Assembly: GCA_030340625.1 (NCBI GenBank)
Contig: JAOPHQ010005692.1
Coordinates: forward strand, 372,001 to 436,000
DNA: 64,000 nucleotides
Direction of reading: 5' to 3'
Source: Merluccius polli
Lineage: Eukaryota; Chordata; Actinopteri; Gadiformes; Merlucciidae
Numbering within the stretch: position 1 is the stretch's first letter; each line of letters starts with the position of its first letter. This document shows positions 55,614 to 64,000 of the stretch, one piece after another. Both the position numbers and the translations under genes were made by a program. The notes beneath the pieces were generated by a model. The model had not been told where the DNA came from. It was given only the letters and a program-made list of their open reading frames with translations, and made no database searches.

Positions 55614-56193
55614 CCCAAAACACCTGGCTGGCAAGGCTGCTGCCCATGTACCTCCCTCCTCAGTTGACTACTTCAGAACAGAATTTGTCAAGGTTCTGGA
55701 CACTGTGAGTATGCAATTCACAGAACGTTTTGAAAATGAAGGGCTGCTTATGATCAGGAAACTTGAAAAAGTACTCTTAACAGGAGTGACAGATGATGAT
55801 GTTTTGCTGCAATACCCAGAAGTGTACAGACCTTCTCTTCAAGTGCAATTAGCAATGTTCAAGTCCAAGTATGACTTTCAGTCAAGCAGTGAAGCTGCTA
55901 CCATTCTGCAAGGAATGTTGCCGGAAGTCAGGGGTCTCTTTGAACAAGTAGAAATACTTGTGCGGTTGCTTCTTACTGTGCCTGCCTCCTCCGCTGAGGC
56001 TGAAAGAAGCTTCAGTGGTCTTCGAAGGTTAAAAACCTGGCTCCGAAGCACAATGACACAGTCTCGGCTCAACAGTGTTGCTGTGTGTCATATCCACAAA
56101 GATAAACTGGACAAACTAAATAGGAGACAAATTGCTCAGCAATTCATTGTGGCTAATGAGTGGTGCAGAATCACGTTTGGGTGCTTCACTTAG
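55613..56193 (+). CDS. hAT transposase, C-terminal dimerisation part
   Basis: In the +1-shifted phase the protein resumes at LPKHLAGKAAAHVPPS and runs to a stop at 56193. It contains YFRTEFVKVLDTVSMQFTER and the hAT dimerisation motif (LLLTVPASSAEAERSFSGLR, then LRSTMTQSRLNSVAVCHIHK). That domain makes the active oligomer. The two frames overlap near 55600-55620 in AAACCCTCCCAAAACACC, where a single-base indel would rejoin them; no other damage is seen. Confidence 0.9.
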
Positions 56194-57319
56194 GTGAGAT
56201 CAGTGTACTGTGTACAGTGTACTACATACATGTATATGTTGTAGTGACTAGACCATGACTGACATGTGATACCACCATGTCTGGGGGCACCCAGTATTGC
56301 TTTCATGGAAAATAGAATGCACCTTGCAGTCCATGCTAAGTTCAAAAATACATTCTGTGAGTATTGGAACTGTCAGGGGAATAACAATGTTTGACTGTAG
56401 ATTGTAAACTGATAACGTTGAAATAAATGAATAACAAATGTGGTCAGATGTCACCCAAGGCCCAAAGGGCCACAAATATTAACATCACAGTTATTTAACT
56501 GTAGACTGTTACTTTTTATTTAATATAACCATTATTTTATTTTTATTATATTATTGTTTCTACTTAGGTCTAAAAGAAATCTAGAACTGAAAATATTATT
56601 TTGTAATATAGTTAATCAGGAGAGCCTGTAGCCTTTGATTCCCTTAGTTCAAAAGGGAAATACTGACATGGATGTTTAAAGATGTAGTTTATATTTAATT
56701 TCAAAGAGACTTTTAATTTATTATTTTTTTATTTTCAGATATTTGACTACTGCATTATTTGTGTTTTAAAGGCAGCAGGTATAGGTCATACCATTTGTCT
56801 TAGTCTTGATTAATTTTGCACATCTGTGCTGTCATAATTGACAGCAAATGTAAAATAGCTACATCTTCATGTCAATATGTTTATTGTTGTCACTTTCACT
56901 TGTCACTTCTTGCCATTAAATTAAATTATATGGCTTATTACCCTGTTACCTTGTCACTTCCATTCCATTTTGGTGCTGATAATTTGAAACAGGAATGGTG
57001 TTTTACAGAAATTTTGTGTTCAGTGTTGTCATTTGGCACTTAATTATCTGGCTACATACCCTGTACGCTCGAGGGTCATTCTGTGTCAACTCAACCACAG
57101 TTTGGCAGCTTTAGATTTTAGATTTTGACTTGTGATTTTGATAGTAGGTATATCATTTTAAAGAACTAAAGTCGGTCCCCTGGTGCTGTGCTGTTTGTGG
57201 TTATGTGGTTCTTTAGCCACTAAGTAGAGGTGCAACTGAATGCGAGAGGATGATAAATCACTCAATAGACCTCTGAACAATTTGTCCCCCTCACTTCTGA
57301 AATGATGGCTACGCCCCTG
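56194..57319 (+). other. 3' untranslated region and right end of the hAT transposon
   Basis: AT-rich with AATAAA-like signals near 56421; no other gene recognised. Confidence 0.5.
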
Positions 57320-57333
57320 GGTGTACTTTTAAC

Positions 57334-57339
57334 TTTATT
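57334..57339 (-). terminator. Possible polyadenylation signal of the five-repeat gene
   Basis: AATAAA on the minus strand, about 515 bases after the stop at 57853. Cleavage 10-30 bases later would fall at or inside the right end of the hAT transposon (57319). Confidence 0.4.
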
Positions 57340-57852
57340 AATCAACAATGAACATACAATATAACAAATTCAACATTTGGTAGTTTTAGTTTTGTATGTA
57401 TAACAAAGCAAATCTATATAACCAGAGCAAGTACGCTGTGGAACCTGCTCATTTATCCTTGGTTGGAAATCCCTGCTATATTATGTAAAAGTCACTACAT
57501 TATATTATATTATGCTAGTCCATAAACTCAAATCATGCATCATGTGCAATGCAATTCATTTAAATTGTCTGACCAAAACAAAAAGGAAATAATGACACAG
57601 AACAATGTTGTCACGGTTGTCACTTTATATTAATTTAGTTTTACATTTGACAAAAATAGATATACACATCCATTTCCATTTTCAACAGAAGTTAAAATGA
57701 AGATAAGTTGATCGTAGGAGGCCAACATGACACCTATCACTTTTCATGTGAAAATATTATCAAATATTTAACCTTTTGCTATAATCTGCAGAAGAAGCCA
57801 GATTTCCCACGTATTCTAACCTAAAACCACATACCTAAGAATAATTAATATT

Positions 57853-58932
57853 CTAATCCAGCTTTACCTTGATATCAACAGGAATAAGTTGGCAGACGAA
57901 CTCAATATCATCATTACCATGTTCCAATTCACAGTATCCATCCTCTGGCTCCTCTTTGCAGACACCCTCTCCACTGCTTGGGAATTCAAAAGGCAACTCA
58001 AACACCTTGTTTTGATAGTCTCCCTTCCGGCTGAATGAACTTCTAAAGTTTCCTGCCATAGTTTTCACTTGGGATGCAATAGCTAAGGCAAAGTCACAGC
58101 ACCGGTGAAGCTGTGAGCTAAGGTCAAAGTTGTCTTCTAAGATCTTGTACAGCACGGGAACATAATGATCCTCCTGGGGGTTCTCCTCCACATATCTGTG
58201 TATCTCATAGATGACCGCCCTGGTCAGCACTTGCAAGTCCAGTTTGGCTCTGGCTTCCCGCTTTGAGTACACTTCAAGGTTTATCCGCAGCTCTTTGCAT
58301 AGAGGATAACGGTCAAAATTGACAGACTTTCCTTGTTTGAACTCGCTAGCCAAGAGCTGTTTGGCCTGGTTAAATGGTGTTGTCTTTGAAACATGTATTC
58401 CATTGCAATCTGAAGTGTGCTTTTTGGTACTCTTTGGATTAGTTTTAACAATCTTATCAAAGCAATCTTTTAGGTCTGCAAATGCCCTTCTCAATTTATT
58501 TGCATTGGATGTTTTTTGTAGACTACACCACTTCTTAAGTTCTTGTGCGATTTCTCCACCTTGCAGGTTGAAGTTGAAATTGTGCTCAAGAACATCGTAC
58601 ATGACCCCCCAGACAGTCCCACACAGCTTCCTGACAAAGCTACTCACTTCCAGCAGAGCGCCGTTTGTCAGGAGACACAAATCCAGTTTCTCGTTCAGGG
58701 GCCGCTCTTTCATTGCCCAAAGGTTAAGCCCTAGCGCCATACAGAAGGGGTAGTGCTCCATGCTAGGTTCATTAAATGTTGCCGAGGATGGAGTAACTGC
58801 TTCAGCTGCCAGGGAAGAACTGATATCAACCATGCTGTAAGCCTCAGGAAAATGAACAGCAGCATTCAAAAACTCTGAGGATGGCCAATCAGAGTTTTCA
58901 TTTTTGTGGTGATGTACCCCAGTAACCCGCAC
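57853..58932 (-). CDS. Five-repeat protein, C-terminal half (repeats 4-5)
   Basis: This frame continues the gene that starts at 60416 after a one-base phase change at 58866-58876. The stretch before about 58880 overlaps the upstream frame and is probably not translated in this phase; there is no ATG there. Residues are numbered from 58932. Repeat 4 is about 61-122 (YPFCMALGLNLW, KLDLCLLTNGALLEV, YDVLEHNFNFN). Repeat 5 is about 209-271 (YPLCKELRINLEV, KLDLQVLTRAVIYEIHRYV, YKILEDNFDLS). Linkers are Lys/Asn-rich. The end is acidic (EEPEDGYCELEHGNDDIEFV) and finishes IPVDIKVKLD. No signal peptide, membrane segment or known catalytic motif was found. I do not recognise the family. Confidence 0.75.
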   Translation of the reverse strand: MRVTGVHHHKNENSDWPSSEFLNAAVHFPEAYSMVDISSSLAAEAVTPSSATFNEPSMEHYPFCMALGLNLWAMKERPLNEKLDLCLLTNGALLEVSSFVRKLCGTVWGVMYDVLEHNFNFNLQGGEIAQELKKWCSLQKTSNANKLRRAFADLKDCFDKIVKTNPKSTKKHTSDCNGIHVSKTTPFNQAKQLLASEFKQGKSVNFDRYPLCKELRINLEVYSKREARAKLDLQVLTRAVIYEIHRYVEENPQEDHYVPVLYKILEDNFDLSSQLHRCCDFALAIASQVKTMAGNFRSSFSRKGDYQNKVFELPFEFPSSGEGVCKEEPEDGYCELEHGNDDIEFVCQLIPVDIKVKLD

Positions 58933-60416
58933 TGCACCACATTCTGATGGTCAAGTGTGAAGTTGTTTTGAAAGATCTCAAGGATGAACTTCGACTGAGT
59001 TCTGTTCATATTACATGCAAATCTAAAGATGTCCTCCAACATACCATTAGTTAGTACTTTCAGATTACAATTTAGTTTCACACCAGAGCTCATGTTAAAG
59101 TCCAAATGTATCTTTTTGTCTTTAAACCACATTGCGAGGATCTGTTCACTCCGCATTGCCCGTCGCTTCCACAGTCCCAGCTTTTCCGTGGCTACCTCTA
59201 TGCTACTGCTCACATTTTCAGAAAACCGACCCGAGATAGCTGCCCCTTCACCACTGCAGGAAATTGGGACAATGGGTCTATGATAACAGTTTGACCAAGA
59301 ATGCAATTGACCAAAGGAAATGTCTGACTGTTCTCCCGTCTGCTTTTCCTGCATGTCATCCATTTCGGTGTCGATTGTTCCGAAACATTTCAGATCATGT
59401 GGCAGGTGTCCGAAGTCACAAAACAAATCATCATACTTGGGCTTTCGTTTCCTTTTGCCAAGCTCTGTTAGTGGTGCTAAGGTTTGGCTGTCATAGTCAT
59501 TGGCCCATCTTGTTCTCCATCCTTTTTTCCTCTTTCGCGAGCATTGCACCTTTACAAAGACGCAAGGCGTCTTCCTGAAAGCCTCTCTGGCTTCCAGCTG
59601 CATGAAGTCATTTCTGCAATTCTTGATCTTAATAATCTTTGCCCAGATATAATTTTCGTAAACGTTGAGATCAAAGTTATGTTTCAGCACATCTGAGACG
59701 ATCTGGCGTTGTGTTCCGCACACCATTTTAACAAATTTGTGCACTTCAAATATTACTCTGCTGGTTAACAAACTTGTGTCTAGTTTCTGCTTGGGCGTGT
59801 CCATGGGTCTAATGTACAGATCCAGACCAATGGCCTCACAGTGTGGGTACAAACCCTTTACCACTGTGCTTTTTTTTGCCTCATCTACATGGTTACTTTC
59901 ACCATCCTGGTCAGCATGGACAGATTCTGAGGCGGCATCACCTTCATTAATCCTGTCACAGCCCATGAGTGTAGATTTTACAGAGAACTTGCTCAGATTG
60001 GTGTATGGACGACTCATGAACTCTGTCACCCCAGACAGATTAAAAGTCTTTGGGTCAGGAAGCAAAAACACTTCGTTGTGTTTGTCATATTTTTTGAGCA
60101 ACCCTATTTTTTGGATTACACGGTTTGTAAACACAAAGCGCTGTTTTCCATTGTCCACGCCAGTGTCAAAATTATACTCCAGGATGTCGGACACTAAGTA
60201 CTTAACTGATTTTACCACAGCTTTACCAAAGTCATAGATGTCCAGCACCACTCCATTTGTTAGCAAACTCAAATCCAGTTTTGTCTTCTTTTTGCAAGCC
60301 ATGTTGAAATCCAAACCAATTGCAGCCGAGTCTGGAAAGGGACCCGGTTTGCGCTTATACATAAATCCATTGTGAAAGCGGGCCTGGCAAATGTACTCAA
60401 TATCTGTGCAGTTCAT
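58866..60416 (-). CDS. Five-repeat protein, N-terminal half (repeats 1-3)
   Basis: An intronless frame of 516 codons from ATG at 60416. Repeat 1 is residues 27-86 (FPDSAAIGLDFNM, KLDLSLLTNGVVLDIYDF, SDILEYNFDTG). Repeat 2 is 190-251 (YPHCEAIGLDLYI, KLDTSLLTSRVIFEVHKFV, SDVLKHNFDLN). Repeat 3 is about 434-491 and more diverged (KIHLDFNM, LKVLTNGMLEDIFRF, LEIFQNNFTLD). Each unit has a short aliphatic strand-like start, LD..LLTNG and an amphipathic helix ending NFD. Between repeats 2 and 3 are basic clusters (SRKRKKGW, GKRKRKPK) suggesting nuclear location. The stop TGA at 58866-58868 follows AGTTTTT; the next phase carries two more repeats. Absence of introns could mean retrocopy, single-exon gene or domesticated element. 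Function unknown. Confidence 0.8.
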   Translation of the reverse strand: MNCTDIEYICQARFHNGFMYKRKPGPFPDSAAIGLDFNMACKKKTKLDLSLLTNGVVLDIYDFGKAVVKSVKYLVSDILEYNFDTGVDNGKQRFVFTNRVIQKIGLLKKYDKHNEVFLLPDPKTFNLSGVTEFMSRPYTNLSKFSVKSTLMGCDRINEGDAASESVHADQDGESNHVDEAKKSTVVKGLYPHCEAIGLDLYIRPMDTPKQKLDTSLLTSRVIFEVHKFVKMVCGTQRQIVSDVLKHNFDLNVYENYIWAKIIKIKNCRNDFMQLEAREAFRKTPCVFVKVQCSRKRKKGWRTRWANDYDSQTLAPLTELGKRKRKPKYDDLFCDFGHLPHDLKCFGTIDTEMDDMQEKQTGEQSDISFGQLHSWSNCYHRPIVPISCSGEGAAISGRFSENVSSSIEVATEKLGLWKRRAMRSEQILAMWFKDKKIHLDFNMSSGVKLNCNLKVLTNGMLEDIFRFACNMNRTQSKFILEIFQNNFTLDHQNVVQCGLLGYITTKMKTLIGHPQSF

Positions 60417-60789
60417 TTTGGCTGTTTAAAAGACCCAACTTGTGACAGAAGACAAATCTTTAGTTTCATACAAGGAGTTAGTCAGCTACAGTTCCAGGTT
60501 TTACTATTGGCTGCTTTCAGGCTTCTGCCCTCAATGACATTCCACTGTCACTGCATGGATTGTCACTGTACTGATAATAGACTCAACACCTAAAACATTA
60601 CAGAGCCATGACACCTTCTACAGGCGAAACTGGGGCCAAACTAATTGAAGAATATATGATCTAAAAATGTCTTTGGGTGAGTGTAAGACCATCCTGGACC
60701 TCGGTACAGAATGCACAGTCCCGTCAGTTACTCTTTAAGCCGAGCAGTCAAACTTAAATGGCACCAGCATCCACCGCAGGTCTCTTCTT
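60417..60789. other. 5' flank of the five-repeat gene
   Basis: No coding sequence. A TTTAAA lies just upstream of the ATG (about 60424-60428), and no clear TATA box or CpG island is seen. Gypsy sequence begins at about 60790, so any promoter must be short or shared with the Gypsy remnant. Confidence 0.4.
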
Positions 60790-61020
60790 ATCGCACACCA
60801 TGGATCACAGTAGGAGCTTCAAAGTCTGTGATAGGAGAGAGGACCTCCAACTTTGCGACCTGGGGACAGATCACACCTCTACCAATCACATACCCCAGAT
60901 ACTGGACCTCAGCTTTGGCGATGTGGCACTTCCTAGCATTGATGACCAACCCGGAACTCTGGATGTGGAAAAAGACAAGTAGTTTCAGTAGAATGTTTTT
61001 TGATTGGGTCACATTAACCA
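60790..61020 (-). pseudogene. Gypsy (Ty3) reverse transcriptase fragment
   Basis: Minus-strand reading has FFHIQSSGLVINARKCHIAK, AEVQYLGYVIGRGVICPQ and a diverged continuation. GLVINARKC...YLGYVI is the segment after the YxDD motif in Ty3/Gypsy RT. It is bounded by non-Gypsy sequence and is a dead fragment. Confidence 0.8.
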
Positions 61021-61205
61021 ACCTCTACCCACCAACACAAATCATACATTTCACATTAAATGATGGATCAAATAAATCAATACATTTTTGTCAATAAAAT
61101 AGTGTCTGTCAAGCGTCTATAAATTTGCTTGGCTAAGCAAATTCATGTTTTTCAATAATGTTGTTTGTCAATATTTGTTTTTCTAGGATTTTACTATAAT
61201 AGTTT
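61021..61205. other. No feature recognised
   Basis: AT-rich spacer. Confidence 0.4.
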
Positions 61206-62076
61206 TTAAAGGGGCTGTAGACAACTTTTCAACTTTTCCCACCCTAGCATTTCAAATTAGTATTATTTTTGCACCGCTGTCGCAAAGACAAACCAGAACA
61301 CTTTCCGTTTCCTCAGAGCCTAGCAACCACATACACAAGACGTGCATTTGTTTGGAAATCTCTGCGAAAGAAACAATCAACACTTTGGAAATAAGAAAGA
61401 AAGAAGCATGTTCACTGAGGAGGTAAAATGAAATTGGCATAATTTTATTTGGGAACAGGCAAAAGCTATTGTAATGACGTGCATTGCATAGTAATACCAT
61501 AGTTTGAGTATTGCTTCGCACAAACGAGTATCGGCAGCAGGGGTTGACTTCAGGGTGGAGGGGAGAGTAGAAGAAAACATTAGGAGGAAAACCGTGAGTT
61601 CATTCATTCATTTTTCTATAAGATGCAGATACAAATTCTTTAGTATGTGTTGACAAAAGCGAACTGGGTTGGTAGCCTTATACTCAATGCAAAAACGTTG
61701 CGTATGCAGATATAAGTAGTGTCATCAGATTGGCTTAACTTCGGTTGTTCCACCGTCCGCCATTTCCACTACTGGAGATAGCTAATGGGGATAGCTACCG
61801 GGTAAACAAAAGCGCTATTCCTTCTGGTTTGGTTGCACGGGCAATGGTTGACGTGTTTTTTCGTGCCGTAAATGCAGCCTTCATTTTTCCTGGGAGATCG
61901 TACCCAGTGGAAGACAGAATTGCATAGTGAAAGCGAGGCTTATAGGAAAGCTAAGGGAACCAATCTAAACGCCGATGGTGTCATTATTCTGTAACCATTA
62001 CACTGTGCAATCCACATTTACTTCATATTGATACGTTAAAGCAAAAAGTTGACTACAGGACAAAACAATGTTTTAA
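61206..62076. mobile_element. Possible TTAA-type TIR element, about 870 bp
   Basis: The left end TTAAAGGGGCTGTAGACAAC followed by TTTTC is partly mirrored at 62042-62057 (AAAAAGTTGACTACAG), with TTAA at 62073-62076. The match is about 16 bp. A 60-codon open frame at 61745-61927 is unrecognised. Size and ends resemble the element at 16771-17665. Confidence 0.4.
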
Positions 62077-63400
62077 ACAATGTTTGCATCTTTGCCAATT
62101 AGAGTCAATCTAATTGGACTTAAACTATGTCATTTAATAACAATATAATTATAAAGGGACGTCACTATATTTGATCCCTATCCCTAACCCATTTCTTGTG
62201 CATGGACACACAAATTACTACGAAAGATAATAAGGACTATAATTGAACTCCAGTTTGTGAAATTATGCAGGGTGAGATCCAGAAAAATTGTATGATGGTA
62301 AAATGTCTCCATATTTAATGAAAAGAAAATGAAGCAATTCCTTGGACCATTGAGCAAAACACATATAGGAATGCACAGTAAATATCAGAACATGTATTGC
62401 TATTTGCAATACATGTTCAGCTCGGGTTCCAAGAGGAGGGAAAAGTCTACTACTTTTAACAACAAATCTTAATAGTCAGCTGCAATGTTAACTGCAACTT
62501 GTTTTTACAATTTGTAAGATATGCGTTGCCAGAGTATGTCATAGATAGGAGGCAGATTCAGGTAGTTGTGGTTTAAGTCCCTTTGTGTGGGCATTTATTC
62601 AAGTACTTCCAAAAAATGTGAAAAACAACAAACAAAAAATATTTACAGAAACTGAGGAAAGATCAACTCATACTAAATTCAAATTAACAGCACTTGTCTA
62701 AGCTGCCTCTTCTCCCCTCTCCCTGGCTTCCCCCAGAGAACTGAACCTTATACCTTTCTTACCTGTCTCAAGACTAGACTTGGATTAAACCATCCTCACT
62801 TCAGGTGGTATTAATTACAGATATCTTTTATCAAGACACAAGCTTCAATAAACATCATTACCCATAATACCAATCAAATTTCCTATGGCATTTGAATGTA
62901 ACACCAACTCAATATTCCCCACCATTCATAAAATGAGAACTAAACAGAATCAACTATTCAACTTATTCCCCCCTTAACTTGGTACATCCCTGACATAATT
63001 GGTGACATCATCGTATGCATTTAACCAGCGCATTGCGGGGCAGCCCCCTCCCACACACCGGCTTTCGGCGTCAGGTAAGACACGTACTGAAATAATTACA
63101 CTTTATGTGTGCTAAATCGAACGAAATATATAATGAAACAAACAATAAAAGTTACTGGCAAAAACAACCTTTGCCTGTCATTGTTATAACCTTGATTGAT
63201 GGATGTTAAAGATTATAAAGAAATAACGCTGAACACAAAACAGACCCGGGATAGTAATATGCACGTGCGTTATCAGCTGAAATCAATTTATGGTTAATGT
63301 AAACAATACTGAATAAATAAAGGTGTATAAACAAAACAACAGGTAACCTAACAATACCTAAATAAATAAGTGACAAATGACAGATGAGTCTACTTTGTCA
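62077..63400. other. No gene recognised
   Basis: AT-rich non-coding DNA with one GC-richer patch at 63025-63075. It may include Gypsy LTR or untranslated sequence but nothing can be aligned by eye. Confidence 0.35.
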
Positions 63401-63402
63401 CA

Positions 63403-63416
63403 CCCCCCCCCCCCCT
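63403..63416. repeat. Poly-C tract
   Basis: About 14 C just past the Gypsy coding remnant. Confidence 0.85.
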
Positions 63417-63990
63417 TAAGACCGTTACTCTTCAGAGGGACGGGACAGGAAATCTGCAATGACATTCTTGTATCCTGCTTTGTATCTGATCTGGAAATGG
63501 AAAGGCTGTAGGGAAAGATACCATCAGGTTATTCTTGCGTTAGTGTCTTTCATTCTATGGATCCATTGCAAGGCTCTGTGGTCAGCCTCTCTAGCACAAA
63601 CTCCTTCCCAATAAGGTAATATTTCAAAGTGTCCAAAGCCCACTTTACTGCTAAGGCTTCCTTCTCAACAGTAGAGTACCTTACCTCTCTCGGAAAGAGC
63701 TTATGGCTGATATACTGTACTGGCATCTGGTCGTCACCTTCTCCCTGCAACAGCACAGCCCCAAGACCCCTCCCAGAAAGGCATCGTCCGAAACTGATAA
63801 AGTCCGCTTGGCACTCTGAAAGTGGTGAAGTCCTTAGAGGCTTCCGTCAGTGGTACTTGCCAATAACCCTTACAGAGGTCAAGGGTCGTCAAGGTTACAT
63901 TCCGCAACCGATCAATCAGTTCATCCACTCGCGGCATTGGGTATGGGTCAAAAGTGAAAAATGTATACAAAATCTCAATTTCGGGTGATC
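63417..63990 (-). pseudogene. Gypsy (Ty3) RT-RNase H remnant with internal deletion, runs off the window
   Basis: From the right edge the minus strand reads DPYPMPRVDELIDRLRN, TLDLCKGYWQVPLTEASKDF and YQFRTMPF (RT fingers and palm up to the conserved PF). Then, with a phase change near 63740-63770, it reads AVLLQGEGDDQMPVQYISHK, STVEKEALAVKWALDTLKYY and, after more frameshifts to about 63420, SDTKQ-like and SLQISCPVP-like pieces of the RNase H end. The YxDD catalytic block and thumb between PF and AVL are missing. The element continues beyond 64000. Confidence 0.85.
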
Positions 63991-64000
63991 TTTTTTTGGG

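Larger units (their letters stand above)
52957..57319 (+). mobile_element. hAT transposon, nearly complete
   Basis: Ends are CATGGGCGTAGC at the left and, inverted, CAGGGGCGTAGC at the right, with TGTCCCCC-type motifs just inside both. Between them lies one transposase gene in two frames and long AT-rich flanks. At 4.36 kb it has the size of an autonomous hAT. The flanking eight bases (CTGAGGTG and GGTGTACT) do not match, so the duplication is lost or the termini are slightly misplaced. Confidence 0.85.

Overview
The window is vertebrate, and almost certainly teleost fish, nuclear DNA. The reasons are long CA/TG, CT and GA microsatellites, GT-AG introns, CpG-depleted non-coding sequence, and a mix of mobile elements typical of fish: several hAT families with 8-bp target duplications, a DIRS-type tyrosine-recombinase retroelement, Gypsy, L2/CR1-type LINEs, THAP-coding DNA elements and many TTAA-bounded MITEs. 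The species cannot be fixed from the sequence alone. No rRNA or functional tRNA gene was recognised.

Layout. 1-7.1 kb holds two decayed multi-exon genes in series: a degenerate hAT transposase (1.3-4.84 kb, broken by frameshifts and a 365-bp insertion), then a tyrosine-recombinase-like, Crypton-like gene (4.84-7.1 kb). The second is split in one exon by a 640-bp non-autonomous hAT element with a perfect 8-bp duplication. 7.1-27 kb is mostly gene-free and resembles intron or intergenic DNA: microsatellites, a 41-bp minisatellite, a fold-back MITE, several TIR elements, LINE and SINE scraps, and one weak candidate host exon near 24.4-24.6 kb on the minus strand.

27.1-41.8 kb is a nest of transposons whose order of insertion can be read from target duplications. 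A hAT-like element end is interrupted by a 6.4-kb element with 300-450 bp inverted repeats. Inside that lies a Harbinger-like MITE (TCA duplication), itself interrupted by a 1.07-kb hAT MITE. Next to it a 7.2-kb DIRS element (minus strand: Gag, RT-RNase H, tyrosine recombinase) has a second copy of the same hAT MITE in its terminal repeat. That copy carries a 1626-bp element made of two 590-bp mirror-image arms, each coding a THAP zinc finger.

41.8-52.9 kb holds a truncated third copy of the hAT MITE, a CCTGCC-rich minisatellite, the 5' half of a LINE (esterase-type ORF1 plus endonuclease, minus strand), then repeats and microsatellites. 52.96-57.32 kb is a nearly complete autonomous hAT transposon whose transposase is broken by one frameshift. 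57.85-60.42 kb (minus strand) is the best candidate host gene: an intronless reading frame of about 850 codons, interrupted at a run of five Ts, coding five copies of a domain of about 60 residues that I do not recognise. The right end (60.8-64 kb) holds two rearranged Gypsy fragments and another TIR element.
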